Origin: Diphasiastrum complanatum
Taxonomy: Eukaryota > Streptophyta > Lycopodiopsida > Lycopodiales > Lycopodiaceae
Length of the DNA stretch: 58,365 bases
Direction: 5' to 3'
NCBI GenBank assembly: GCA_029204225.1
Contig: MU833293.1
Coordinates: forward strand, 1 to 58,365
Below the pieces are notes generated by a model. The model worked only from the letters and a program-made list of their open reading frames with translations, did no database searches and was not told where the DNA came from. Below, piece after piece: positions 1 through 10,772 of the stretch (the stretch's first letter is position 1; each line of letters starts with the position of its first letter). The position numbers and the translations under genes are program-made.

Positions 1-806
1 GAGCAATTTGACCATGTGACCAATTCGACCAATTTCAATGTTTAACCATTTTGACCAATTCGACAAATCTTGACATTTGGACCAATTTTCACCTGAGCTA
101 ACTTTTTTGTAGTTTGTTGTCTAATTTTATAGACTAAATAATTTACAAGTATGTGTGAAAAAATCAGATCCAAAAAATGCCTAATGGATCAATTAGATCT
201 AGAGGAGAATTTGGTTGCGCATCTAGTTCATCAACAGCATAAAAAAATCATGCATCTAACATGCTAGAACATGAAAATACATTCAAATCTTATTAAAATC
301 AATATGATCCAATATATTACTATCCCTTTCTATACAACAGCGGTAGTACATCAGCCTTCACATGTGAACTCAAGAACAACAAAAAAGCTAGCATTCTACA
401 CATCAGAAATCAAGATATCAAGAGGAGAAGAGCTAGAAGAAGACAATAGCATAGAAGATAAATGTTCTCCAAATGAAGAGAGAAATATTGAATACATTTT
501 TCACGCTGGTACAACTATTATAGCATAAAATGTGTCATTTGGCCATTTTCCAAAAATGTCTCTAAGATAGTAGTTTTTATTTACTTCACCAAAAACCTAG
601 ATTTTCATGACTAGGCGTAATGTATCTCATCTAACCAATAGAAATGGGTCCAAATCCGACCTTATCAACTTGTCTATTTGCTAAAAATATTAAAGAAACT
701 ATTCCTAGTCCTTATTGACATAAAAAATTCTATCTCTAAGATGAAAATTTACTTTGGCCTTAAAATTGCCAAATTAGATCAACTTAACTAGATGACATTT
801 TTGAAG
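1..806 (-). repeat. 3' LTR of element A (LTR-A family)
   Basis: The sequence from about 40 to 806 matches 13651-14425 (LTR of element B) nearly throughout, and 320-806 matches 2940-3413. It includes a TTCACATGTGAA-like palindrome near 357. The first 100 bp are short degenerate tandem units of GACCAATTY type. At its right edge (about 807-825) lies CTCCCTCCTCAACTAG, which read on the minus strand is a purine-rich polypurine tract, as expected next to a 3' LTR. The outer end lies outside the window. Confidence 0.75.
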
Positions 807-917
807 GCTCCCTCCTCAACTAGTTTTACCCCACAACTTTGATCCATCTTAAGAATGGTCTCCATTCTAAGAACAGACCACCTCTCTATGGTATTATAAT
901 GCTTAAAATATCATCAT

Positions 918-1663
918 TCATAATTGATATAGATAATAGTGTCCATGTTGGATCTTTCTTACATCAGTTTTACATATTACGTTGAAACGAGCACATGAAG
1001 AACAACATAGAATGTAAAGATTATGATCCTTCCATGCTTCCACTTTTGATATCTCTAGAAAATAAGAGCAACCAGACAATAAATGTGTGAGTGATAATAA
1101 TTTGCTTGCTTGCTTCCTCCACATTTGTCGTTTCTTAAAATGTTTCCTCCATAAAACTCCATAAATGAGCCTTCATCTCCATTTTGCCATAAGATATCCT
1201 CAACACTTGAGAACTTGTGCATGAGTGAGTGATATAATGAGCCTCTCTTACCTTCATTTTCATCAGCAAAACCAGCCAAGGACACTACTCCATCCTCAAA
1301 ACCAAATTAATGAAGAACATTGTGACAAGTTTCATCATATCTTGACAATTTGCACACAATGTCATTCACATGAAATTGATCAAACATGAAATAGAAAGAG
1401 TAAAGTAATTTTGAACAAAATTCCCTTGCTAATCCTTTGACCTTAGTTGAGTTTTCAAATACCTTCAAAAATAGATCCAAAATGCCAATGTGTCCATTTG
1501 ACTCTCCTTCGATGCTCTTGACTAGCTCAAAGTTGTTGCTTTCTCTTTTGTGTTGATGAAGCTCATCAATATCAACCTCTTGATCTTCCACTTGAACATC
1601 AAAACCATTGACCAAGACATATTTTCCATAACTATTAATTTCCCATTGAATCCATATAGACAA
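918..1663 (-). pseudogene. conserved non-copia block carried by element A
   Basis: Two minus-strand reading frames (1663-1307 and 1285-1055) encode protein-like sequence also found in element B (14536-15139) and, more diverged, in element D (25830-26492). Shared stretches include ELVKSI-GE, DLFLK, KVKG-AR, LLY-FYFMF-QFHV, and further on GSLYHS-MHKFSSVE and GGSFMEFYGG. These match no copia domain I recognise. The block sits just downstream of integrase, exactly where reverse transcriptase belongs. Conservation at the protein level between diverged copies suggests it was coding when the family spread. It could be a captured host gene or an element-specific extra ORF. I cannot assign a function. 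Confidence 0.5.
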
Positions 1664-1699
1664 CCATCCACTTACATACCCTCATCTGCACAAGAAAAT

Positions 1700-2847
1700 G
1701 TATGAAGGCATATGAGTAAAGCAAGGTTTGTACCTTCAACTTGCTAACCCTTCTCATCATATATAAGCCTAGATGGATTTTGTCTTTTCCTTGAGGATAT
1801 TATTAGAACTTGACTTGGAGAGGCATCTCATCACCATCCAAAGAACCATCCTTCTCACAACCAAAAATATTAGTTTCATCAACATCAACAACATCAAGCG
1901 TATTCACATTCTCCTCTTCAAAGACAACTTCCTTAGAAATGTGAACTTTCTTTGACTTAGGAAAGTAAACCCCATATAGCCTTTTCTTATTTCACTATAG
2001 CCAACAAAGATTCCCTTCAAGAATTCCAAGATGAGTTGACATAGCAAGTACTACCAAAGATCTTGACTTGGCTTCTTCCCAAAAAGAACCTCAAACGTAC
2101 TCTTACACTCCAAGTCTTAATTTGAGTACCTTTTGAAAACAAAGTTATCACACATAAAACCTTCACCCCAAAAAGACTTAGGAAGATTTGCATTCACCAT
2201 CATGGCTTTAGGTCTTTGACAGACATTGATCCTCCTCTCTTCCACACCATGTAGAACCTTTGAGTTTCAAAGCTCTCTCTTGATCCCATGTGCCACACAA
2301 ACCTCTTTGAACTTTATTGATAGGTCTTCATTTGCCAGCTTTGAGCATTTGATCTTCATGTTCAATTGACTCTCCAAAACATTCTTGAACTTGAGAAAAA
2401 CATCAAGTATGAAGTCCTCTTTCTTTAGAAGATAGCTCCAACAATATCTACTAAAGTCATCAATGCGAGTCACAAACATCTTTGCTCTTCCATTACTCAA
2501 AGCACCAGTACAATGAACATCCAAAGATACTAAATGGAAAGGCATCTTAGATCTTGAGCTAGATCTAGAATAACACAACCTATGTCTTGTTTTTTTGCCT
2601 TCAAACCACCATGGTTAGAAACAACGTATCCATCAAGATTGTAGAGCTCACCTTGTCTCTTGCCCTTGGCAATCAAAGTTCCATTCCTTTTGATCAAGCA
2701 AGAATCACCAACAAACCCCACCTTAAGACCCTTGCCTAACACTAAGAAGGTCCTTAGTGATTGATGAAATGAACAAACAATATCACTCTCTTGATTCTCA
2801 ACAAATGATATCAAGAAAGGATCACAAAGATATGAAACTATCTCCAA
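1700..2847 (-). pseudogene. copia pre-integrase and integrase remnant (element A)
   Basis: On the minus strand, 2847-2530 resembles the GAG-pre-integrase region (GELYNLDGYVV). 2578-2267 resembles the integrase core: DVHCTGALSNGRAKMFVT followed by RIDDFSRYCWSYLL, the usual surrounding of the first two catalytic aspartates. The frame breaks before the NGVAERKNR-type segment. From about 2260 to 1700 only scattered integrase C-terminal phrases survive, such as LYGVYFPKSKKV near 1980. Stops and frameshifts make it non-functional. The enzyme would have inserted element cDNA into chromosomes. Confidence 0.7.
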
Positions 2848-2854
2848 AAAACTA

Positions 2855-3413
2855 GCAAATCTAACATAGAATTGATTGGCTCTTGATCACATTTGATCAA
2901 AATACAATAGAATGAATGTTTAAAATCAACCGAACTTGAAAAATACTCTTGAAAATCCTTTCCATACAAAAGTAGTAGTACATCAGCCTTCACATGTGTG
3001 AAGTTGAGGACAACAAGAAAATCAGCATTCTACACATTAGAAATCAAAATATCACGATAAAAAGAGCTATAAGAAGACAATAGCAAAGAAAATGAATGTT
3101 CTCCACATGAAGAGAGGAATATTGAATACATTCTCCATGCTGGTACAACTATTTATAGTTTGGCCATTGCCAAAATAGTAGAATCTAGGTACTTCACCAA
3201 AAACCTAGATTTTCATGACTAGATGTAATGTATCTCATCTAACCAATAGAAATGGGTCCAAATCCGACCTTATCAGCTTTTCTACTGCTAAAAATAGTAG
3301 AGACACTATTCTTAGTCCTTATTGACATTAAAAATTTTCTCTCTAATTTGAAAATTCACTTTGGCCTCAAAATTGCCAAATTAGATCAACTTGACTAGTT
3401 GGCATGTTTCACA
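2855..3413 (-). repeat. 5' LTR of element A, truncated at its inner end
   Basis: Matches 320-806 and 13930-14425, including the stretch 'cctagattttcatgac' and a TTCACATGTGTGAAG palindrome near 2990. The inner ~200 bp of the LTR, seen at 103-300, are missing, and no primer-binding site follows, so the 5' LTR/PBS junction has been deleted. The outer end ...GTTTCACA at 3413 is the canonical CA terminus on the plus strand. Confidence 0.75.
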
Positions 3414-5390
3414 ATATTATCTTTGATTTTGTCAAAGATAAAAACTTAACAAGCCACATTTCCTTGGTCACTGCGTTGACCACCTTTATGATCATTTTGT
3501 ATATGATCCTTGAAATGGGGATGATTATTACATGCTATAGTGGGTTTATTTCCTATCCTATCCTCAACCCAAGATCCAAGCATACAAGCATCAAGGAGAT
3601 GAAATTAGTCATCATGCGGAGGTTCGATCCCATGAGAGCGATAGTATAAAACAAGTCCAGCATGCATGGATGATTCACAACCAATAATATTTAGATCTAA
3701 CAATTAGCAAATATACAAAAGCATGAGAGATGAAGGGAAAACATGTACAATCATTTGATACTTATATAGGGAATTGAGGAAATGGGTGCCCCAATTTCTA
3801 TTGGCTAATTCCTACCTCACTAACTATTCAAATTGAAAAAAGAGTGGGAACCCATTCAACAATTGGAAAGAACCAATTTGAAATTGAAATCTGGTGGAAA
3901 CCCCAACTTTATTCACTAACTTGACATTTAGGCCTTGCAACATTAAAAGTCCCACAAAAAGGCCTAAAGTCCTTCTATTGACTTTCTAAACCATCAAATC
4001 TCTATGTGATCATCGAGTTATACTTACACACGTAGGGTGCCAAATCCCTCTCACTTATTAACTAGGTTTAGGATTGCCTTGGGATCCGCAAACCCTCCAG
4101 CAATATCTCCCACCAAAACTGGTGGCGGTCCCACGACACCTTACGAGATTTATGTATTTCGGGGTTTGATTAGCCTCACATCATACCTTGATAAGATGAT
4201 ACTGTACTTTCTCCATGAATTCTAGGCGCGTTTTATTGAAATCTTTCTTGTGCGGTAAGAAGAACTTATTGGCCCTGAATCCATTTGGAAGTGGTCCAAG
4301 ACGTAAATCTGGCAAGTGGCAATGAATCTTGCACATTGTCGGACGCCATTGGTTTATTAGGATCGAATGCCACTTGAGGTAAGCAATCATCCCACCTTGT
4401 TACAACGGACGTCAACATTGTCAAATCATTCGCAAAAAGCATAGATTGCCTAACGGTCAAATCTGATTGGATCTACTTTGACCGCACGCTCATGATTCTC
4501 AAAAGTAATTTTGCCAGTGCCCCAATTATGAATTACTTGTGCAACTCGTAACCATGGACATCTCAATTGTTGGATTTATCTCCTCTACTCTCCTAAATCC
4601 TATGTTACTCTGCCTCCATTCATGTTGCTGCATTTTTACTTGTGTTGTCCCACAGTCTGCATATTTACATGTAAAATTAGACAGGCAAAAAATGCGACAA
4701 TTGCACAGTTTGCATATTTACAAGTGAATTTAAACAGGCAAAAAATACGACAAAGTCCCACCTTCGCATTTTGCGAAGACCAAAAGCCGAAGCCCCTTAT
4801 AGAAGGGCAAAGGTACCTTACAAATGACTTTCTAAGGCATTGGACAGAGTGTCGTAATTTTTGCATTTTCACAAATGTTAATTTTAGCGAAGCCCGACAT
4901 CAGGGCCTCCTCATGCTCATTCTATGCACTGTGCAATCAGATTTGACAACAACGGTAGCCCCCCACAATCTCCTACAGATGGCACAACCACTTTTGTACC
5001 TTCTTCATCTACACACTTGTAAAATTTGTGTGTATAGTGAATACCATTTCAGTATTCAAATAATGAAGCATGATTGGTAACATGTGAGATAGACATTGTA
5101 GATGCTTTCACCCATTGATTTTTTCTTTCAGGCAGATTGGCAGTAATAGGTTCATAACCTTTATAGATTGTGATTAGCCTTGTGAAGCACGCAGTTATGT
5201 CTGCTATTGTTTTGTGCTCATCTACATTAGTTTTGTGTTCAGATTCGTGTGAATACTACAATGCTTTTCTATGTTCTGTTTGATTGATTTTTCTGATTGT
5301 CTTCTCATCGCTTCCGCTACCACCACACGTTAAAAGCTCTACAATTATTATGTTCTTGTGTTCGCCTACTAAGTCACCAGTAGTGCACGC
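3414..5390. other. no recognisable gene; repeat-derived spacer
   Basis: Short frames here (for example 3404-3649, 4181-4460, 4622-5080) show no family signature. 3650-4030 has an LTR-like look, with a TATA-like 'tatataggg' region and a promoter-sized AT-rich stretch, but I found no partner copy in the window. 4640-4890 contains repeated GGCAAAAAATGCGAC and TTCGCATTTTGCGAA phrases that recur at 11474-11730. Confidence 0.4.
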
Positions 5391-5399
5391 ACCGAAAGA

Positions 5400-5690
5400 A
5401 TAATCCTCTCACTTCTCCCACACCAATAAAACTCGATATACATTTGGCGTGTCAGGTAAGTCCATTACTACAAAAGTAATAACAAACTGCACTCCAGCTA
5501 TTTTGACAGGTAAGTCTTCGACCATTCCTCTCGGATAGACTGTCATTTGATCAGCTAGCTTGATGGCAAAAGTGGCAGGCTTTAACTTTGTAAGTCCCCA
5601 TTTTGCACATAGCTTGGTTGAAATCAGGTTAACTCCTTAACCTACATCAATCAGGACTGCTTCTTTACCAAATTCTCTATGTTGTATCAG
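5400..5690 (-). pseudogene. Ty3/gypsy retropepsin remnant (element H)
   Basis: Read on the minus strand, this segment gives GKEAVLIDVG, a stop, then GVNLISTKLCAKWGL, ending with AGVQFVITFVVMDLP. The arrangement fits the aspartic protease of plant Ty3/gypsy gag-pol: an I-D-x-G active-site loop with the catalytic Asp, then a flap and a VVMDLP-type strand. The protease would cleave the Gag-Pol polyprotein in virus-like particles. The active-site loop reads IDVG rather than the usual IDSG/IDTG, and a stop follows at once, so it is dead. Its gag zinc knuckle lies upstream on the same strand at 6140-6400. Confidence 0.65.
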
Positions 5691-6139
5691 CTGGGTGATG
5701 TTTTTCTACTAATACTTCTTTTGCTTAAGGCACCAGCTTAAGAAATTCTCCTAGTGTAATATCCATCTTGCTAGACATAATGTTTATGATCAATTCTATT
5801 TGTGGCACTTTTGGTTATGTCATATTGAAGGGTTTTTTATGATGGTGTAACTGTGTATTAACATTTGTTCTTGGATCTAGTTGTGGCACAGAAGGAGAAT
5901 GGACTTTGGCTACTGCTTTAGCGGCCTATTTGGCTTCTTCTTCTTGCAACTGTTTAATCCGCTGTCTCATATCTTGATATTTTTTCTGTTTTGCTTTGAG
6001 ATTCGGATGGGGTAGGTATATATGTAGCTGGTGCAGACTGGATTAACTAGAATCTCTGTTTTTGAGCTCTGGTAACAAGCATCAAAGGTACAATTGGTTC
6101 AGATTGAGCTACTGGTCTTTTCTTGATTGTAATCATATT

Positions 6140-6400
6140 CATTGGAGCAGTAACTGGTGGTGGTTTGGGTCTTGCAGGACATTCTTTATAAAAGTGTCCA
6201 TAACCACATTCTCTATAGAATGGTATAAACTTCCATTTGTTTGGACATTCAGCAACTCTGTGGTTCTCTCCACATGCAAAGCATCCAAGTGGCGCTCTAG
6301 ACCATTGTCTAGCTGCTTGTTGTTGCGCAATAGCATAGATAGTATTGTATCTTCAGCATCTTTCATCGGTTATGGCTCCATCTAGCATGGCTATGGCAGT
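6140..6400 (-). pseudogene. Ty3/gypsy Gag C-terminus with zinc knuckle (element H)
   Basis: Minus-strand translation gives CFACGENHRVAEC (C-x2-C-x4-H-x4-C) at about 6246-6285. A second cysteine-containing segment (YRECGYGHFYKECPA) follows, then a proline-rich stretch. CCHC knuckles bind element RNA during packaging. About 450 bp of spacer with stops separates it from the retropepsin at 5400-5690, in the normal gag-to-protease order. The upstream gag appears split off by unrelated sequence at about 6430-7060. Confidence 0.65.
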
Positions 6401-6429
6401 CTCCCAACTAGCCTACTATATGGCTTCTC

Positions 6430-7060
6430 CAACTAGCTTGAGCAAGAGGATGGGAAGACGATAATGAGCATGGTGAGTATTCTTGAAGGTAAGATCCACT
6501 CTTCTCTCTTTTCTTTCCTTAGTTTATAACAAATGACGGCTTAACCTAAAAGATAAAACCCTAATCTAAATCTCCTCCTCTAAGACCCTACTAGAGAATG
6601 GAGGGTCTGGATTAACTTAACATGTTGCCAAATAAATAATGTACAATACAATGTGAAGTAAAACAATACATGAAACCACACAAGGGAGAACAGTCAGAGA
6701 GGAAAGATAGGCATGTATTGCAAATGAGGTTCTTGTACAAAATGGACTCTTCCACTCCTATATATACTTGGAGTGGTTGTCACTTACAAAAAGGCACTAT
6801 GGGACAAATAGACCACATAGGCTTAACTTAATTAAATTGGTGCCATGGGACAAACCCCCAATGGACCATAAACAACTAAAATCACTTAAGTTGAACTTAT
6901 TCATACTAGTTCAAGTTCCAATCTTCTAGACTTAGGCTTAAAACTAACTAACTTTAAGCCGTTACAACATGGCACAAAGGCCCAAACTTGATTGATCCAG
7001 TTCTAGGCTTAAGTTTGTATCCTTTTCAAGATGACTCGAATATTCCTTGGAATATAAGCC
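6430..7060. other. AT-rich insert, probably a solo LTR
   Basis: No coding signal. It contains a 'tatatatactt' box near 6765, and its right edge 'cattatcccctccg' looks like a polypurine tract read on the minus strand. It lies between two gag-like segments of the gypsy remnant, which is how an inserted LTR would look. I found no second copy in the window and no clear target duplication. Confidence 0.3.
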
Positions 7061-7239
7061 TACATTATCCCCTCCGTCAAAAGATTGGCAGTCCCATGCC
7101 AATTGTTGCTGCCTGTTTCCTACATCCTGTTGTTTATGGTGTTTGGCATGTGTTTTTTCATGCTTTGTGTGTATTGTTGGTAGCTGCTAGCGTAATATTT
7201 TTAGTTGTCCTTCTAGCTCCTCAATCTGTGCGTTGAGTG

Positions 7240-8150
7240 CAGTTTGATTTGCTAGAGTGGCCTGCTGCAATTGTTGTGCTTGCATCTGGTTCGCCATCAG
7301 TACCTGAGTTAACTTCTGATAGGAAGCAAGAGGTATTACGGTGCCCTCCAGGATTGGTGGTGCTTGGAACTAGTTGAAATCAATCCGTTGAATATTTCCC
7401 ATCATAGCAGCCCATAAGTTCATGTAGCTTCATCGTTCACCTTCTAACTATGTTTCCAGGGCCTTGATGAGACTATCCCTATGTTGTAAGCGTGCATGAA
7501 CGTCCCTGTTATTTCGGTGCAGCACTTTGAGGTCAGCCATGAGTTTTCTTTCTTTGTTTTTTAATTGAGCAACCACTTGTTCTAATTTTGTGAAATAAAT
7601 TTGCCATTCTTGTATCTTATTTGTTAGCTGCATGTTTTTATCTTGTGAGAAGTCGCACGCGGTGGTATATATGTGGCACGTCTGGATATTTCTCTTGCAC
7701 TTGAGCGAGAATGCTAGGAAATTCACTCAAGTAATGTTTGCTTACGAGCATATGCAAGATTGGCATGTAACAGGTTCCTCCAAGCCAAATGATAAGGCGA
7801 ATAAAGTGTTGTTCGGAATCTTGTCAAATCTTGATGATTGTACCTCAGTGAGTAATGCAAGTAGGTCCGTCGTTGTCTTAAGTCTTGGATTCGAGATGAG
7901 TTTGATAGCATAACCATCATTGTTGTAGCTGGAGGTGTCATTGTCTTCCGTACAGAGCTGCGTCAAGTAATTCCTATCAATAGGCTCTCCTTCATTCGTG
8001 AACCCCAAGTGGTTTAGGATATGTGGTGATATAGGCATTGGATCCTCATCTTTGTGTCTAGGGATCTTGAATGTCGTGTGTCGAAGTTTAACCGCTCCAG
8101 GACAGGACAGGCCACTGTGAGCTTCTTGAAAAAATCAATAAATGAGATCA
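7240..8150 (-). pseudogene. gag-like coiled-coil ORF remnant, minus strand
   Basis: Two minus-strand frames (8038-7742 and 7726-7448) look like real protein. The first begins PMPISPHILNHLGFTNEG and is acidic and polar. The second carries a K/E/Q-rich helix (EQVVAQLKNKERKLMADLK) that would form a coiled coil. Coding-like sequence extends upstream to about 8150 and downstream to about 7250, with breaks. It lies upstream of a gypsy zinc knuckle on the same strand, so a Gag N-terminal or accessory segment is the simplest reading, but there is no diagnostic motif. Confidence 0.4.
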
Positions 8151-8159
8151 AGTGAATTT

Positions 8160-8590
8160 TTGTAGTGCACTTGCTAGGTTTCATGTCTGACAAAACGCTT
8201 GGCTTAGTTCTGGCACTCCACGTTGGGTAGAATGTTGCCTAGTACATTGTGCAAGTGGTCGATTTTTTTTTTTTTTGAAGCCTGTGATTAATTCCTTGCA
8301 ATCGATTGCAAGAATAAGTGATGCTACCTTCAAACTGTAAGATAATTACTGTTTTGGGACATGATTATTACTAGTCATGCACGCTGTTACCTGGAACCTA
8401 TACAATAGTGATAGAAGTGAGGTAGATTTGCGAGAATTCAAACCTAAACTATCCTAAGAAGTAATGCAACGGAAAAGGCTATAAAAAATGAATAAAAAAC
8501 AAATGAACATTATTGCAAAACGACAGAAATTACAGACATGCATGCACACACACATAACAGACAATCAATTAGTACATGTCTAAGGAATAA
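8160..8590. other. non-coding interval, possible gypsy 3' LTR
   Basis: No ORF of note. The interval begins right after the C-terminus of the minus-strand integrase at 8590 and would be the expected place for its 3' LTR. It includes a T12 run near 8264. No matching LTR copy was found in the window, so this is positional inference only. Confidence 0.25.
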
Positions 8591-9330
8591 TAGGGCACCC
8601 GATATCGTCGTAATCTACTCCCGTTCACTACCATGTCCAGAGGGGTGGTGTCTTCGAGGGTCTTAAACTTAGTGTAGCCCAAGGCAAAGATTTGATCAAT
8701 GATATAGGGACCTTGGCCAGTAAGCCCTTATATTGTACTTTTGTTTGATAGAAAAGGACTCTATCTCCTTCTTTAAATTCCTTCAGCTTAATATGGCAGT
8801 CATGCCAATCTTGTTGACATCTTTTGTGCACTTGTTGTGCGTGCACACTAATGACTCTTGTTTGGCAAAGCTTATGGAGGTGGAATAGCCTATGGGCAAG
8901 GATTTGACTTTTGTCTAGTTTCAAATCGTAGGCTACCTATAAAGATGGGATGTAGAATTCTATAGGCATCACGGCCTCTTGTCCATACGTGAGCTGGAAT
9001 GGTGTTGTGCCAGTGGCCTTTTTGGGTTGTTCGATACGCCCATAGAGTGGCATGTAATTTGAACTCTCAATCCAACCGACTGGCTTCCACCATCTTCGTG
9101 AGAATCTCACATAGAACCTTATTCGTGAACTCAGCCTGCCCGTTACATCTAGGGTAATATGGGGCACTTTTGCGGTGAACAACTAGGAAGGTCAATAGCA
9201 AGTGTTCAATTACTATGTTCAAAAAGTGCGTACCCCTGTCCCAACCAGATTTCGAGATAGCATATTGTTTTGAAGGACCACTCTCGTGATCATTGCTATA
9301 GTTCCATTGCTCATTACAAAGATAAGATTT
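8590..9330 (-). pseudogene. Ty3/gypsy integrase, C-terminal half (element I)
   Basis: Minus-strand frames join to give WDRGTHFLNIVIEHLL and then HRKSAPYYPRCNGQAEFTNK. This is the second catalytic Asp (D in DRGTHF) and the catalytic Glu (NGQAE) of the D,D35E integrase. The tail is TPFQLTYGQEAVMPIEF and KEFKEGDRVLFY, the GKGD-like C-terminal module. No chromodomain is visible before the stop at about 8590. The N-terminal zinc region and first Asp are absent. Immediately upstream (9454-9744) lies a Gag zinc-knuckle segment, so protease, RT and RNase H have been removed by internal deletion. It is non-functional. Confidence 0.8.
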
Positions 9331-9359
9331 TGGTTCCATTAGATTTGTAGGAGGAGCAC

Positions 9360-9770
9360 TTTGTCCCGTGAGAAATGGCAGAGCTAGTTGTTCTGGAAAT
9401 ACAAGGGCAAAATTGAAAGGGTTCCCATCGGAACCCTTTGAATAAGTAGGTTCTCAATATTGAAGCTTAGCATACCTTTGCTGGATAATCCAAGGATTAA
9501 ATGAGCAAGAGGTTGTTTCATGTCCCGTAGAGTTACACAGATGACAAATAGTGTTCATCATTCGTTGTTTCAATGTTAGACATTCATTCATAGTGTGATT
9601 GCCCGCACAAATTGAACACCAGACATTTTTCTGGCTACGAAAAGTCTTTACAAACTTTTCGGGTTCTTTTTTCGCTTTACCATTGAATCCTTTCAAGGCT
9701 TTAGTCTTCTTATCAAGCTGAGACTGCATATTTTCCAGCTGCATCTAGTGCTTTTGACCAAGTTTCTCGA
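9360..9770 (-). pseudogene. Ty3/gypsy Gag with two zinc knuckles (element I)
   Basis: The minus-strand frame 9744-9454 shows a basic, coiled-coil-like start (LDKKTKALKGFNGKAKK). It is followed by two cysteine clusters, CSICAGNHTMNEC and CHLCNSTGHETTSC (C-x2-C-x4-H-x4-C), which are nucleic-acid-binding knuckles of Gag. Reading continues past a stop through PFNFALVFPEQLALPF before the integrase fragment. The direct Gag-to-integrase join marks a large internal deletion. Confidence 0.7.
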
Positions 9771-9894
9771 ACTCATTGATCATCTTCTCTGTAGTAGCAT
9801 TGATATTTCTTGATGCAATGGTGGTGGACTAGGTCGATAGATCATAAAATAGAAATAGTTCTGGGTAGTCAACCTATCTTCCGAACCGTATTGG

Positions 9895-10488
9895 TTTTGT
9901 TTGAAGGAAGAGGAGGAAGTGACTCGACAAATTGAGAAGTATCTTCGAATGGGCCAGATTCAATCTAGTAAGTTGCCATGGAGAGAGCTGGTTCTTCTAA
10001 AGGATAAGAAGGATGGTACTTTCTGGATGTGCATTGACTACAAGGGGTTGAATAAGGTTATCATTAAGAACAAGTATCCTCTGCCTAGGATGGACAATCT
10101 AGTTGATCGTTTGGGTGGAGCTAGGTATTTTACTAAAATTGATTTGTGAACTGGTTATTGTCAAATTCGAATTCATCTAGGAGATGTATCTAAGATAGGT
10201 TTTAGAACTAGGTTTGGTCATTATGAGTTTTTGGTGTTACCATTTGGTTTAGCCAATGCTCCAACCACTTTCGAGCGGAAAGTTTGTTGTAGTGTTTTTA
10301 GATGATATACTCATCTATAGTAAAACACTCAAAGAGCATAAGTAGCATCTTAGAACTGTTTTGAAGATTTTGAGACAGGAGAAGCTTTATGCTTAAGAGT
10401 TGAAGTGTGAGTTCTTTAAGAAAGAACTGTTGTATCTGGGTCACGTCATATCCTGGAATCGAATTATGATTGATTGGGAAAAGATTGA
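9895..10488 (+). pseudogene. Ty3/gypsy reverse transcriptase fragment (element J)
   Basis: The plus-strand frame 9901-10149 and its continuation read [42 protein letters not shown], then after a [23 protein letters not shown] and [20 protein letters not shown]. These are RT motifs of Ty3/gypsy, including the first catalytic Asp in KIDL. After a frameshift that drops roughly 15 residues, [12 protein letters not shown] carries the catalytic FLDD box. It continues to LYLGHVIS. It runs opposite to the neighbouring gypsy remnants, so it is a different copy. Stops, the frameshift and truncation by LTR-A sequence at 10489 make it dead. Confidence 0.85.
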
Positions 10489-10772
10489 TAGTTTGGCCAC
10501 TTGCCAAAGATTGCCTTAAAATAGTAGTTTCTAGGTACTTCACCAAAAAACCTGGATTTTCATGACTAGATGCAATGTATCTCATCTAACCAATGGAAAT
10601 GGGTCCAAATCCGACCTTATCAACTTGTCTACTTGCTAAAAATAGTTAAGACACTATTATTATAAGTCCTTATTGATATTAAAAATTTTATCTCTGAGTT
10701 GAAAATTCATTTTGGCCTCAAAATTGCCAAATTAGATCAACTTAACTAGTTGGCATGTTTTACAATATGTAT
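10488..10772 (-). repeat. LTR-A family fragment
   Basis: Matches the outer ~285 bp of LTR-A (compare 3130-3413 and 14150-14425), from 'gtttggccacttgcc' to 'tggcatgttttaca'. No internal element sequence accompanies it. It interrupts the gypsy RT at 10488, so it is a truncated solo LTR or a recombination scar. Confidence 0.75.

Larger units (their letters stand above)
1..3413 (-). mobile_element. Copia-type LTR element A, degenerate, RT replaced
   Basis: Two matching LTR copies (1-806 and 2855-3413) flank an internal region read on the minus strand. In element order it holds a pre-integrase zinc region and integrase core (2847 to 2267), a decayed integrase C-terminal part (about 2260 to 1700), and then a non-copia block (1663 to 918) where reverse transcriptase and RNase H should be. 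The right LTR ends in ...GGCATGTTTCACA, so the element starts TGTGAAAC on the minus strand. The left end runs off the window. All frames contain stops, so this is a non-autonomous or dead copy. Element B (13560-19885) is a second copy with the same architecture. Confidence 0.8.

Noticed and set aside
4181-4460. Possible gypsy or pararetrovirus coding segment
   Set aside because: The minus-strand peptides showed no RT, protease or movement-protein motif, so no call was made.
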